From: a bacterium
GTDB lineage: Bacteria; Patescibacteriota; Minisyncoccia; UBA6257; GWB1-50-10
Assembly: GCA_021812365.1 (NCBI GenBank)
Contig: JAKANQ010000001.1
Location: 1-32,762, forward strand
Reading direction: 5' to 3'
DNA length: 32,762 nucleotides
The notes under the pieces were generated by a model, which saw only the letters and a program-made list of their open reading frames with translations, did no database searches and was not told the DNA's origin. Positions 24,671 through 32,762 of this stretch are shown here, in pieces. How positions within the stretch are numbered: position 1 is the stretch's first letter; the number at the start of each line of letters is the position of its first letter. The translations under genes were made by a program, and so were the position numbers.

Positions 24671-27600
24671 TTATTGCGTGCCCGTTTCAGCTTTCAGAAG
24701 TTTCACCAACTCGGTCATAAGGGAGATAAGTTGGGCTCTTAGTGTTGCGGTTCTTTCCGCATCCGCACTCGTAGACGCTCCAAGTACCTGCCCTACTTCT
24801 GCCGTTGCAACTTGCGTTGCGGAAGAATTTAACTGTGCCATCGTCTTCGGCCCTACGAATCCCGTTGTCTCAATATCGTGTTTCTTTTGAAACGCTTTTA
24901 CCGCAGTTTCGGTGAGTGAGCCGAAGTATCCGGTAATTGGACCATTATATACGCCTTCTGCATTGAGACGATTCTGAAGTTCTGTCACGTCGTCACCCTT
25001 TGAACCCTTATGCAGGGCCACAGTGAAGTTGAATGTAGATACACCCAATACCTGACCTTGTGCTTCGGTGGCCGTCGATTGAGTTTGTATCGCGGCTATA
25101 GGAGCCGTGGTGCCTGTCGTCACTGTTACCGCATATGCCTGTGTCGAGCCGTCCGCGGCCGTTACGGTAAATGTTTTAGGTGTAGTGAAATCAACTGCCG
25201 TTCTATTCGGGGTTACAGCCGCTCCCGAGATAACACTTGTCGGAATGAGAGCCGTAAGGGTTGTACCCACGGGCATGGTTACCGTGATAGTATGAGCGGT
25301 CTCATTGATTACCGATGAACCGATCTGACCTGGGATAGTAAATGACGTAATTGCTTTGTTGGAACTGTAGACCGAGTAACCTCCTCCGCCACCCCCGCCG
25401 CTTGATACGACCGGAGATGGTGTTGGAGCCGGAATAGCTGTTTTCGTATAGGTTACGAACGTGGTGAAGTGTTTTGTCCATACCACGAGGTCATTTCCTG
25501 AATTTATTTTACAATCAGCACCCTCGGAAAGAGCGTCCCCCGTTGTTTGGTCATCCGCGTCACATACGGCGGTTATCTCACTGAATGTTCCCGCGTGATT
25601 ATACCAGCCAATTGATTTATCTTTTTGTCCCGCAAAAAGGATGCGAACACCCTTGTCGAAGGTAAGATCGGAATCATTTGAGCCGATTGCGATTGCGGAA
25701 TTCACCGTCGTATCAAATCCGGAGAATGAAACGGTCTTCGTGGTCTCCAATGGAGTTGCAATAGTGCCCGTCCATGTTGAGTTTCCAGTAATGATGGCGT
25801 CTTTCGGAATGTCTACCGTGACATTAATGCCGTTAGCGGTTCCGGTTTGCGTGAGCGCGACAGGAAGAGTTGTCGATGCCGCGTCATCCGAATGAGTCGT
25901 GGTCGTCTTAAGTTCGGTCGATGATGCGTCTGTATACCAAGGCGAGAACAAGACTCCGCTGTAGACCTGTCCTGTCGTCGGACCTGATGAATTGCCCCAC
26001 CAATTTTCCGTAGCTACCACGGTTGCGGGCGATGCGGGTCCGCCACTACCATCGTCCGAATTCACCGCTTTCGGAATATTGATACCGAAGAAGTTATTGT
26101 GAACTGTCGCGGTGGGAGTTCCCTTTTCAAGGTTGATTGCCTGATGAAGATCGTGGAATGAATTATGCGTGATAACTGCGGTCGAATCATCCGCGCCAGT
26201 TACATAGAAAGAACCGACGGTGATACCCGTATCAGATGAGTAGATCTCATTGTCATGGATATTCGCAGCTGAGGGATTTGCATTTGTCGCATTATCGTAT
26301 GAGGTGACAAGCACTCCTACCGAATCCCATATCGGATTTGGTCCGATCGTCGCCGCATTATGCAGTTTATTGCCATATATCTCAACGGTTGAACCACCCC
26401 AGAGATTTATGAGATTTTGCACCTGCGTAACGCCATCTACGCCTTGTCCGATTATTTCATCGTTATATACCTTTCCCGATGAATTGATGAATCGAATGCC
26501 GCGCTTATCGAATGCTGAAACGGTGTTGTCATGAATTGACGCGACGCTTCCCGCATCGATCTCGATGCCATTCGAACTTACGTTCCATATGTTACTTACT
26601 GAAAGATTTTTAAGTTCTATTGGCGCGGCATTGGTACCTGAGTTATTGACCCAAACGCCATAATCAAATGTATTGGCGCCTCGTGCCGAACCTCCTCCGT
26701 TTATCTCAATGGTGCTGATAGCCGCATCGCCTGAGACGCCATCCACTTTGAGAATATAATTTGAGGTCGATGTTCCAACCAGTACCGTTCCGTTCACGCC
26801 GGAAAGAGTGAGCGGCTTATTTACAAGAAGGCTCTCCTTGTATGTTCCCGCACCGATCATGATCGTGTCGCCGGGAGTTGCGTCATCGATAGCAGACTGA
26901 ATGCTTGAATAAGCCGTACCCACGCCATCTTTGATGATAGCCGCTGTGTTTGCGAGCGGTTTATCGCTCCACAAGATTCCCGTGGAGTTGGAGATTGCAT
27001 ATTTGGTATATCCCGCAGCGTTAACAGCGACTGTCGCGGTACTGGTAACATACGCGCCATCAGACCAAATTTGATTTTTGTCAGCTAAAGTGCCGCTTGT
27101 AAGTGTGAATACTGATGGATCAAGGACTCCTTTGCCCGGGTCTACATTTACCGCATTCCACGCGTTGCCGTTCGTTGTCAGGTTTGTTGCGGTAACTGTG
27201 GAGCCATTTACTACAACACCTGAACCGCCAAAATTTGATATCGTAACCGTATCAAGATTCACGTTCGTTGATGTGCAGACATTGATACCGTGAAGGTTTG
27301 AGCTTCCGGTCCCATCAACAATAAGATTTTTTATTGTTACGTTGGAATGTTGAATTCCAATAGCTGAATTATTAGTGTAATCAGTTTTTGCAAAGGATGT
27401 GTGTATGGTATGGCCATTTCCATCAAGTGTTATTGGTTGGGTTATGGTTATTTGTGCTTTCGTTGTTATATCGGCGCCAAGTGAAATAGTATCACCGTCA
27501 GCAGCCGCGTTTATTGCTTCTTGGATTGTTGCGTATCCAATTTTTTTAGTTGAATCAAATACCGCATGAATATCTCCAGTACTTACTGCTGAATTTGTCC

Positions 27601-28150
27601 AAACCTCTCCAAGAGAAGATGTATATGTCCAAGACCAATCAAGGAGATTAGCGGTTGAACTTGCATCAAAATACTGAGTTGTCCACGCAGAATACTTCTG
27701 TCCTAGGACCCACGAAGTATCAGACAATGTAGGTGTCGTACTCGTTGCTCCGGTAATTTCCCAAACCTCCCCACCGGTCATTGTTCCAGTAACGGTTCCG
27801 GTAAGCGAACTACCAGACTCTGGTGAGTAGGTGCCATTGGTTGCAAATGTACCAGTGTCGGTGGTTTGTCCGCAGTAAGTGCCTGGAGTTGCAGACTCCC
27901 ATACCTTTATATTTCTAACATAGGTATCGAGAGCCCAGTTACCCTTATTCGCATTTCCAGAATCTGGATTGTTGGTTACTTGCTGATTAACCTCCTTGAG
28001 GATTACAGAGGTTGGACCTCCGCTGCAGGGACCCGTTATTACTGCTGCGTTCACATTGGCCACAAAAAAACCGCTCACTATGAATGCTGCGGTTCCAAAG
28101 AGAACTAATTTAGTTATTTTATTCGCACTATTTAGTAATTGTATTTTCAT
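24671..28150 (-). CDS. large surface protein: signal peptide, tandem parallel beta-helix (NosD/pectate-lyase-like) regions, Gly-rich linker, Ig-like domain, peptidoglycan-binding domain
   Basis: Two ATIQEAINAAADGDTI / SSIQSAIDDATPGDTIMIGAGTYKESLLVNKPLTLSG motifs, HDN-type beta-helix repeats, SGGGGGGGY linker, GSKGDDVTELQNRLNAEGVYNGPITGYFGSLTETAVKAFQKKHDIETTGFVGPKT. Confidence 0.88.
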   Translation of the reverse strand: MKIQLLNSANKITKLVLFGTAAFIVSGFFVANVNAAVITGPCSGGPTSVILKEVNQQVTNNPDSGNANKGNWALDTYVRNIKVWESATPGTYCGQTTDTGTFATNGTYSPESGSSLTGTVTGTMTGGEVWEITGATSTTPTLSDTSWVLGQKYSAWTTQYFDASSTANLLDWSWTYTSSLGEVWTNSAVSTGDIHAVFDSTKKIGYATIQEAINAAADGDTISLGADITTKAQITITQPITLDGNGHTIHTSFAKTDYTNNSAIGIQHSNVTIKNLIVDGTGSSNLHGINVCTSTNVNLDTVTISNFGGSGVVVNGSTVTATNLTTNGNAWNAVNVDPGKGVLDPSVFTLTSGTLADKNQIWSDGAYVTSTATVAVNAAGYTKYAISNSTGILWSDKPLANTAAIIKDGVGTAYSSIQSAIDDATPGDTIMIGAGTYKESLLVNKPLTLSGVNGTVLVGTSTSNYILKVDGVSGDAAISTIEINGGGSARGANTFDYGVWVNNSGTNAAPIELKNLSVSNIWNVSSNGIEIDAGSVASIHDNTVSAFDKRGIRFINSSGKVYNDEIIGQGVDGVTQVQNLINLWGGSTVEIYGNKLHNAATIGPNPIWDSVGVLVTSYDNATNANPSAANIHDNEIYSSDTGITVGSFYVTGADDSTAVITHNSFHDLHQAINLEKGTPTATVHNNFFGINIPKAVNSDDGSGGPASPATVVATENWWGNSSGPTTGQVYSGVLFSPWYTDASSTELKTTTTHSDDAASTTLPVALTQTGTANGINVTVDIPKDAIITGNSTWTGTIATPLETTKTVSFSGFDTTVNSAIAIGSNDSDLTFDKGVRILFAGQKDKSIGWYNHAGTFSEITAVCDADDQTTGDALSEGADCKINSGNDLVVWTKHFTTFVTYTKTAIPAPTPSPVVSSGGGGGGGYSVYSSNKAITSFTIPGQIGSSVINETAHTITVTMPVGTTLTALIPTSVISGAAVTPNRTAVDFTTPKTFTVTAADGSTQAYAVTVTTGTTAPIAAIQTQSTATEAQGQVLGVSTFNFTVALHKGSKGDDVTELQNRLNAEGVYNGPITGYFGSLTETAVKAFQKKHDIETTGFVGPKTMAQLNSSATQVATAEVGQVLGASTSADAERTATLRAQLISLMTELVKLLKAETGTQ

Positions 28151-28304
28151 TTTTAATTTAATTTGAGTTACGCATGTTCGATTCGACGAGAATCTTTTTG
28201 ATGTGCGTACATTTTTGATTTTATATTTGACATGTGGAATTCCGGCCTTTGTTGTTACAGGTATTGTGTTTGACTAATCTTCATTAAAACCTGGTATGCC
28301 ACTA

Positions 28305-28332
28305 TCTATACTCCTCTCTCTTGATTTGTCAA
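28305..28332 (-). promoter_or_regulatory. promoter TTGACA-N16-TATAGA for the surface-protein gene
   Basis: Direct reading on the minus strand; implies a ~147-nt 5' UTR. Confidence 0.55.
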
Positions 28333-28381
28333 TATGCAGATATTCGCAACTACTAATATATCAACCCTTTGTTATAAGATA

Positions 28382-28410
28382 AAAAAACGCAGTACACATG
28401 CGGTTTTTTT
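28382..28410. terminator. bidirectional terminator-like hairpin
   Basis: AAAAAACGCA-GTACACA-TGCGGTTTTTTT. Confidence 0.5.
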
Positions 28411-28523
28411 CCATCCTTCATCTTTGTGTTTCCCTCGCATATCACATTTTCCCAATTTTGCGAGATTATTGACGTATGCCGCGGATTGCAGTATTGTGCC
28501 CGCAGCAGACCAAAGGAGGAAGC

Positions 28524-28823
28524 ATGAGCGAGAAAGGCAAAAGCAAGTCCGCGCCGTTCGCGTGGAAGGAACGATATCCTTCAATCACGATGCACGTGAA
28601 GGAAGTGGATGTGAGCGATGCGAAAAGGAAATTTCCGTGGTTACAAGACCACAAGCGCGTAGTGCTCGTTGAACAGCACGGCCAGCGCTTTGAAGCCGTG
28701 ATTCACAACGACATCGCGGGTCTCCTGCAGCGAGGACGAGCGTATACCATTTGGTATTCACATACCGACCGATACCACGATAGATATGTTGAGATTCTCT
28801 GTGTGAATGTCGTTGAAGACTGA
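28524..28823 (+). CDS. small hypothetical protein (MSEKGKSKSAPFAWKERYPSITMHVKE...)
   Basis: AAAGGAGGAAGC SD; own terminator. Confidence 0.75.
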   Translation: MSEKGKSKSAPFAWKERYPSITMHVKEVDVSDAKRKFPWLQDHKRVVLVEQHGQRFEAVIHNDIAGLLQRGRAYTIWYSHTDRYHDRYVEILCVNVVED

Positions 28824-28828
28824 TAAAT

Positions 28829-28853
28829 CACCCGCCAATCGGCGGGTGTTTTT
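28829..28853. terminator. terminator between convergent genes
   Basis: CACCCGCC-AATC-GGCGGGTG-TTTTT. Confidence 0.8.
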
Positions 28854-29235
28854 ATATGAGTCCGCGTATTTCCGCGAGAATCTCCGCGGGAATCGGATCA
28901 CGCTTCGCACTTTGCCCCGGGTAGCGCCACGCAGTTATGACCTTTATCTTTTTATTCGGTAGAAAATAATTTGCGATGGCTTTCTCGGTCTTATCGTCTG
29001 AATCGCTCTCTCTTTTTTTACCATCCACTATCTTATACATCACCCACAATTCCTGTTGTCCTTTCGCGCCTGCGGGTTGCATTGCCGCGATGGTATCTTC
29101 GGCAATTCCCTCTTCGGTGCGCGCGGGAAATCGCACAATACGTTTTATGCGCTGTTCTGAGATGCCATAATACTGCATCTTCATCCATGCGTGAGATGTC
29201 CACGTATATGTAGAGTCGTTTTTGGGAGGCTTCAT
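28852..29235 (-). CDS. hypothetical protein, possibly DUF4258/BrnT-like fold
   Basis: SHAWMKMQYYGISEQRIKRIVRFPARTEEG ... KKIKVITAWRYPG pattern. Confidence 0.55.
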   Translation of the reverse strand: MKPPKNDSTYTWTSHAWMKMQYYGISEQRIKRIVRFPARTEEGIAEDTIAAMQPAGAKGQQELWVMYKIVDGKKRESDSDDKTEKAIANYFLPNKKIKVITAWRYPGQSAKRDPIPAEILAEIRGLI

Positions 29236-29240
29236 TCCGA

Positions 29241-29834
29241 TTACTTTCTTCCGTACATTCCCATGATGCTCGTGTGCTCAAGGATGTGTTGCTCCATCAT
29301 TCGTAAGAGTTCTTCTTTAGGCACACCTGATTCCAATTCCAGCATCGAGTCTAACGCGTAGAGTGTGAATACATAGCGATGCGCCGGTTTCCCCGAAGGC
29401 GGACACGGACCACTGTATTTCACCTTGCCTCCGCTGTTTACGCCCTGTCGCGCGTCTGAAGGGAGATTATCTTCCGAGATATACTGTGTTTTAGGATCGA
29501 TGTTCCACACTATCCAATGGTCCCATGGAGTGCCACGCGAGGCATCGGGGTCGTCCATGATAAGTGCTAAGCTTTTTGCGCCTGAAGGAACATTTCGAAT
29601 TTCCAGTAACGGATTCACATCTTCCCCATCGCATGTGTATTTTGACGGAATCAGCTCGCCTTCTTTGAATGCCGAGGTTTTAAGTTTGAAATTTTCCATG
29701 ATGATAGGCTGTCGCGGTATTACTTTTGTTTTTTCCACCCAGATTTTCAATATGATTACGCCTGAGATGCCGAGTATCTGTAGCATGATGACCGCCAATG
29801 CCACCCATTCTTTTACCCCATAGGCAGGCTTCAT
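29241..29834 (-). CDS. YbhB/YbcL family Raf-kinase-inhibitor-like protein
   Basis: SKYTCDGEDVNPLLEIRNVPSGAKSLALIMDDPDA ... PWDHWIVWNI; start placed at the second ATG because the first overlaps a TATAAT box. Confidence 0.9.
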   Translation of the reverse strand: MKPAYGVKEWVALAVIMLQILGISGVIILKIWVEKTKVIPRQPIIMENFKLKTSAFKEGELIPSKYTCDGEDVNPLLEIRNVPSGAKSLALIMDDPDASRGTPWDHWIVWNIDPKTQYISEDNLPSDARQGVNSGGKVKYSGPCPPSGKPAHRYVFTLYALDSMLELESGVPKEELLRMMEQHILEHTSIMGMYGRK

Positions 29835-29883
29835 TTGTTTCATTATAGCATGTATAATGGGCGTATCATATTTTTATTATCGT

Positions 29884-30987
29884 ATGTCACTCGCGCTCTA
29901 TAGGAAATACAGACCGTCCACATTTGAAGACCTGCTCGGTCAGGAGCTTATCTCGCGTATCTTGCGCGAGGCGGCACGGCAGGACAAGCTTTCGCACGCG
30001 TATCTTTTTGCGGGTTCGCGCGGAACGGGAAAGACGACCACGGCTCGCTTGATAGCGAAGATTGCAAATTGTGAGAAACGGCAAAAGGATCCCGAATTCT
30101 TGAAGAAAGGAGAACCATGCAACAAGTGCAGAATGTGTATCGAGATAGATGAAGGAAAGAATTTGGATGTGATGGAGATAGACGCGGCTTCGACGCGCGG
30201 CATCGATGATATACGGGACCTCAAAGAAAACGTCCGCGTCTCCCCCAATTTCGCGCGATATAAGGTCTTCATCATTGATGAGGCTCATCAGCTTACAAAA
30301 GACGCGTGGAATGCGCTTTTAAAAACGTTGGAAGAGCCCCCCGAGTACGTGATATTGATATTGGCAACGACCGAGGTTGATAGGGTTCCCGCAACCATCG
30401 TATCGCGTACGCAGCAATTTCATTTCAAGCACGTGCCGCTTGAGACGATTGTCGGCAAGTTGAAGATGATCGCGAAAGAGGAGGAAATCGATATTGCCGC
30501 AGATGCCCTTGAACTCGTGGCTTCATCCGCGGAAGGAAGTTTTCGTGACGCGGAGTCTCTTTTGGGACAACTTATCTCATTTGGCGACAAGACGGTCACT
30601 CTTTCCGAGGTTGAATCAATGGTTGGTAAGGTGGGATTCGACAAGCTCTCCATATTCGTGGGTCTTTTGATGGACAAGAATGTAAGCGATGCGCTCAAAA
30701 CACTTTCCGGTATCTATGACGGTGGATACAATATCGTGCAGTTTACGAAAGATATCATTCACTACCTGCGCCGCGTAGCCGTCTTAAGATATAATCCGGA
30801 GATGAATGAGCTTTTCGCGCGTGAATTGATGAAGGACCACGTGTCAAAACTCGAAGCACACGCGAAGAAATTCGAAGAAAAGCATATTGTTCTCTTGAAA
30901 GGGCTTATCACTGCCTACGGACAGATGCGCTATAGTCAGTTCCCCATCATTCCGTTGGAGGTGACCATCATTGAGAGTTTAAAATAG
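29884..30987 (+). CDS. dnaX: DNA polymerase III subunit gamma (short DnaX)
   Basis: ALYRKYRPSTFEDLLGQE; GSRGTGKTTTARLIAK; zinc module CNKCRMC; IIDEAHQLTKDAWNALLKTLEEPPEYVILILATTE. Confidence 0.95.
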   Translation: MSLALYRKYRPSTFEDLLGQELISRILREAARQDKLSHAYLFAGSRGTGKTTTARLIAKIANCEKRQKDPEFLKKGEPCNKCRMCIEIDEGKNLDVMEIDAASTRGIDDIRDLKENVRVSPNFARYKVFIIDEAHQLTKDAWNALLKTLEEPPEYVILILATTEVDRVPATIVSRTQQFHFKHVPLETIVGKLKMIAKEEEIDIAADALELVASSAEGSFRDAESLLGQLISFGDKTVTLSEVESMVGKVGFDKLSIFVGLLMDKNVSDALKTLSGIYDGGYNIVQFTKDIIHYLRRVAVLRYNPEMNELFARELMKDHVSKLEAHAKKFEEKHIVLLKGLITAYGQMRYSQFPIIPLEVTIIESLK

Positions 30988-31008
30988 TAATTAGTGTAGA
31001 ATAAACAT

Positions 31009-31488
31009 ATGAATAAGAAGAACATATTGGTTCTTGTGGGTGGTGGTATTATTATCTTGGTGATAGGCATACTAATCGGTTCTAGGAATGGCGCGCCTCG
31101 CGGAGTACCGCCCTCCGAGCCGGCAACCATAACCACATCGACTTCGGGAACGGCTGCCACATCCGCCCCTTCCGCAAAGACGGCGGTACCAAAGACAACG
31201 ACCGGTACCACGCTTACAAGAGCGGAGGCATACAGTTATTATTCAGGCAAAAAATTATATACGCAGCTTGTCGATTGTGTGGGATACCCGAGCAGCTTCT
31301 TTTTCAAAGTGGGAACGAAGTTCATGGTAGAGAATAGTGCTCCCCTTCCCGCGGCGCTTACCATACAGAGCCAGTCCTACATAATTCCCGCAAAAGGATT
31401 TGAGATAATTACCGCATCGCAATCGGGCGTGTACAACGCGATTTGCAACGGAAAGATAGCGCTTCGGCTTCAAGTGAGTCCGAACTAA
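31009..31488 (+). CDS. single-TM secreted/anchored hypothetical protein
   Basis: N-terminal TM then Thr/Ser/Ala-rich linker and a small domain; TAGAAT 6 nt upstream of the ATG; terminator downstream. Confidence 0.7.
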   Translation: MNKKNILVLVGGGIIILVIGILIGSRNGAPRGVPPSEPATITTSTSGTAATSAPSAKTAVPKTTTGTTLTRAEAYSYYSGKKLYTQLVDCVGYPSSFFFKVGTKFMVENSAPLPAALTIQSQSYIIPAKGFEIITASQSGVYNAICNGKIALRLQVSPN

Positions 31489-31509
31489 ATAACAAAACCT
31501 AGAGCTTAA

Positions 31510-31536
31510 AAAACGCCGAATCCCGGCGTTTTTTTG
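31510..31536. terminator. terminator between convergent genes
   Basis: AACGCCG-AATCC-CGGCGTT-TTTTT. Confidence 0.8.
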
Positions 31537-31545
31537 AACAGTTTT

Positions 31546-32762
31546 CTATTCTACGTGAACCTTGATATCGGTGCGCTCGTTCTTCAATTTGAGGAAAAGT
31601 ATCGTGAAAGAACCAATGAACACGATGATCGATGAGATCAAGAACACATAATCATACGCATTTACCTGAGCTTTCAATACAACGAGTGAGATATATTTTT
31701 GAATTTCTGAAGGTATGCGACTATTTAGTTTGCTAAAACTGTTGATAGTAAGAATGTTGGTGGTGATTCTATTGTTCAGGATCGTCGCGAACACCGCTAT
31801 ACCGACCGCGCCCGCTATATTTCTTACCAGTGCAAGAATGGAAGAGGCAATGCCTATTTCAGATTGTGGGACAACAGACGCGATGATATTCGTTCGCTGA
31901 GCCATGCCGAATCCAAGTCCGAACGCCATGACCGATAGAGGGATGATGATATCAAGTGCCGTTGATTTCGGATCAAGTCCTGTAAAAAGGAAAAGGCCGA
32001 ATGACGCGACAAGCGTGCTTGCAAATATGACATAACGCGATTGGACTTTTCCGGTGAGTGCGCCGCCGATCGGTGCGGCGAGAAGCATGGCTATCGCCAT
32101 GGGTATGAAAAGATACCCAGATTCAGTTGCGTTATATCCAAGAAAAGTTTGAGCGAAGACGGGCAATAAGAAAACTCCGCCCATCATACCCATAAAGACG
32201 ACAAAATTGTTCGTGAGCGCATTCACAAATGCGGGAATTTTGAAGAATTTGAGGTCAACGATGGGTTCAGCGGCTCTTTGTTCTATTTTAATGAAGAGGC
32301 CGAGGAATATCACAATCAAGAAATAGCATATCCAGCTTCCCGATGATAGCCATCCCCAATCCGAGCCTTTGTCCAATACCAACACGAGAGAAGAAAGCAT
32401 GCCTCCCAATACGAATGCTCCCCACCAATCAAAGAATCTCGTCTTTATTTCCGAGCGTGATTCATTGATGAAACGCATTGCCATGACGATACCCAGTATT
32501 CCAATCGGCAGATTTATCAGGAATACGGAACGCCAGCCAAAATTATCAATGAGCGGTCCACCCAAGAGCGGTCCAAATACCACTGCCGCGGCGAAGGATG
32601 ATGACCAAATGCCAAGCGCTTGCGCTCGTTCTCTGCCTTCTTTGAATGTGACCGCAAGTATTGCCATGGCGGTCGGATAGTCCGCGGAGCCCGCGATCGC
32701 TTGAATCACGCGAAATACGATCATTGATGAGAGATTCCACGCCAATCCCGCCAAGACCGAAC
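31546..32762 (-). CDS. MFS transporter, DHA2 (EmrB/QacA) type, N-terminus outside the window
   Basis: LAGLAWNLSSMIVFRVIQAIAGSADYPTAMAI; WRSVFLINLPIGILGIVMA; the frame stays open to the window edge. Confidence 0.9.
   Translation of the reverse strand, partial: SVLAGLAWNLSSMIVFRVIQAIAGSADYPTAMAILAVTFKEGRERAQALGIWSSSFAAAVVFGPLLGGPLIDNFGWRSVFLINLPIGILGIVMAMRFINESRSEIKTRFFDWWGAFVLGGMLSSLVLVLDKGSDWGWLSSGSWICYFLIVIFLGLFIKIEQRAAEPIVDLKFFKIPAFVNALTNNFVVFMGMMGGVFLLPVFAQTFLGYNATESGYLFIPMAIAMLLAAPIGGALTGKVQSRYVIFASTLVASFGLFLFTGLDPKSTALDIIIPLSVMAFGLGFGMAQRTNIIASVVPQSEIGIASSILALVRNIAGAVGIAVFATILNNRITTNILTINSFSKLNSRIPSEIQKYISLVVLKAQVNAYDYVFLISSIIVFIGSFTILFLKLKNERTDIKVHVE

Noticed and set aside
24671-28150. 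Plus-strand ORFs within the surface-protein gene (for example 25641..25895, 26250..26534)
   Set aside because: Antisense shadows of a gene with clear domain structure
1-32762. CRISPR arrays, transposases, integrases, rRNA genes
   Set aside because: None seen on reading both strands; the repeats noticed are short hairpins or single tandem copies

Overview
The window looks like a chromosomal segment of a candidate-phyla-radiation (Patescibacteria, probably Parcubacteria-like) bacterium. This placement is inferred from gene content and style, not from a search. Core genes: thpR-like, S41 protease, rplI, rpmA, rmuC, secA, gltX, murG, ftsW, mraY, a D,D-carboxypeptidase, scpA/scpB, ychF, a CAP-domain protein, a 1159-aa beta-helix surface protein, a YbhB-like protein, dnaX and a partial MFS transporter. 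A tRNA-Leu(GAG) lies on the minus strand. Small orphan genes are interspersed, most with their own Shine-Dalgarno and terminator. I see no CRISPR array, rRNA, transposase or prophage. The most unusual signals are regulatory or RNA-level: (1) a secA leader in which a 24-bp helix, all Watson-Crick or G-U, encloses a 20-codon upstream ORF with its own SD that ends 12 nt before secA; (2) directly upstream, a compact promoter-to-terminator unit of about 107 nt with a perfect tandem 10-nt repeat, either an sRNA or an attenuator; (3) a probable structured RNA with two GNRA-tetraloop hairpins next to tRNA-Leu; (4) a split between apparently leaderless housekeeping genes (-10 box 6-7 nt before the start codon) and SD-led orphan small genes. 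All coordinates and pairings were worked out by hand; no homology search or folding software was used.
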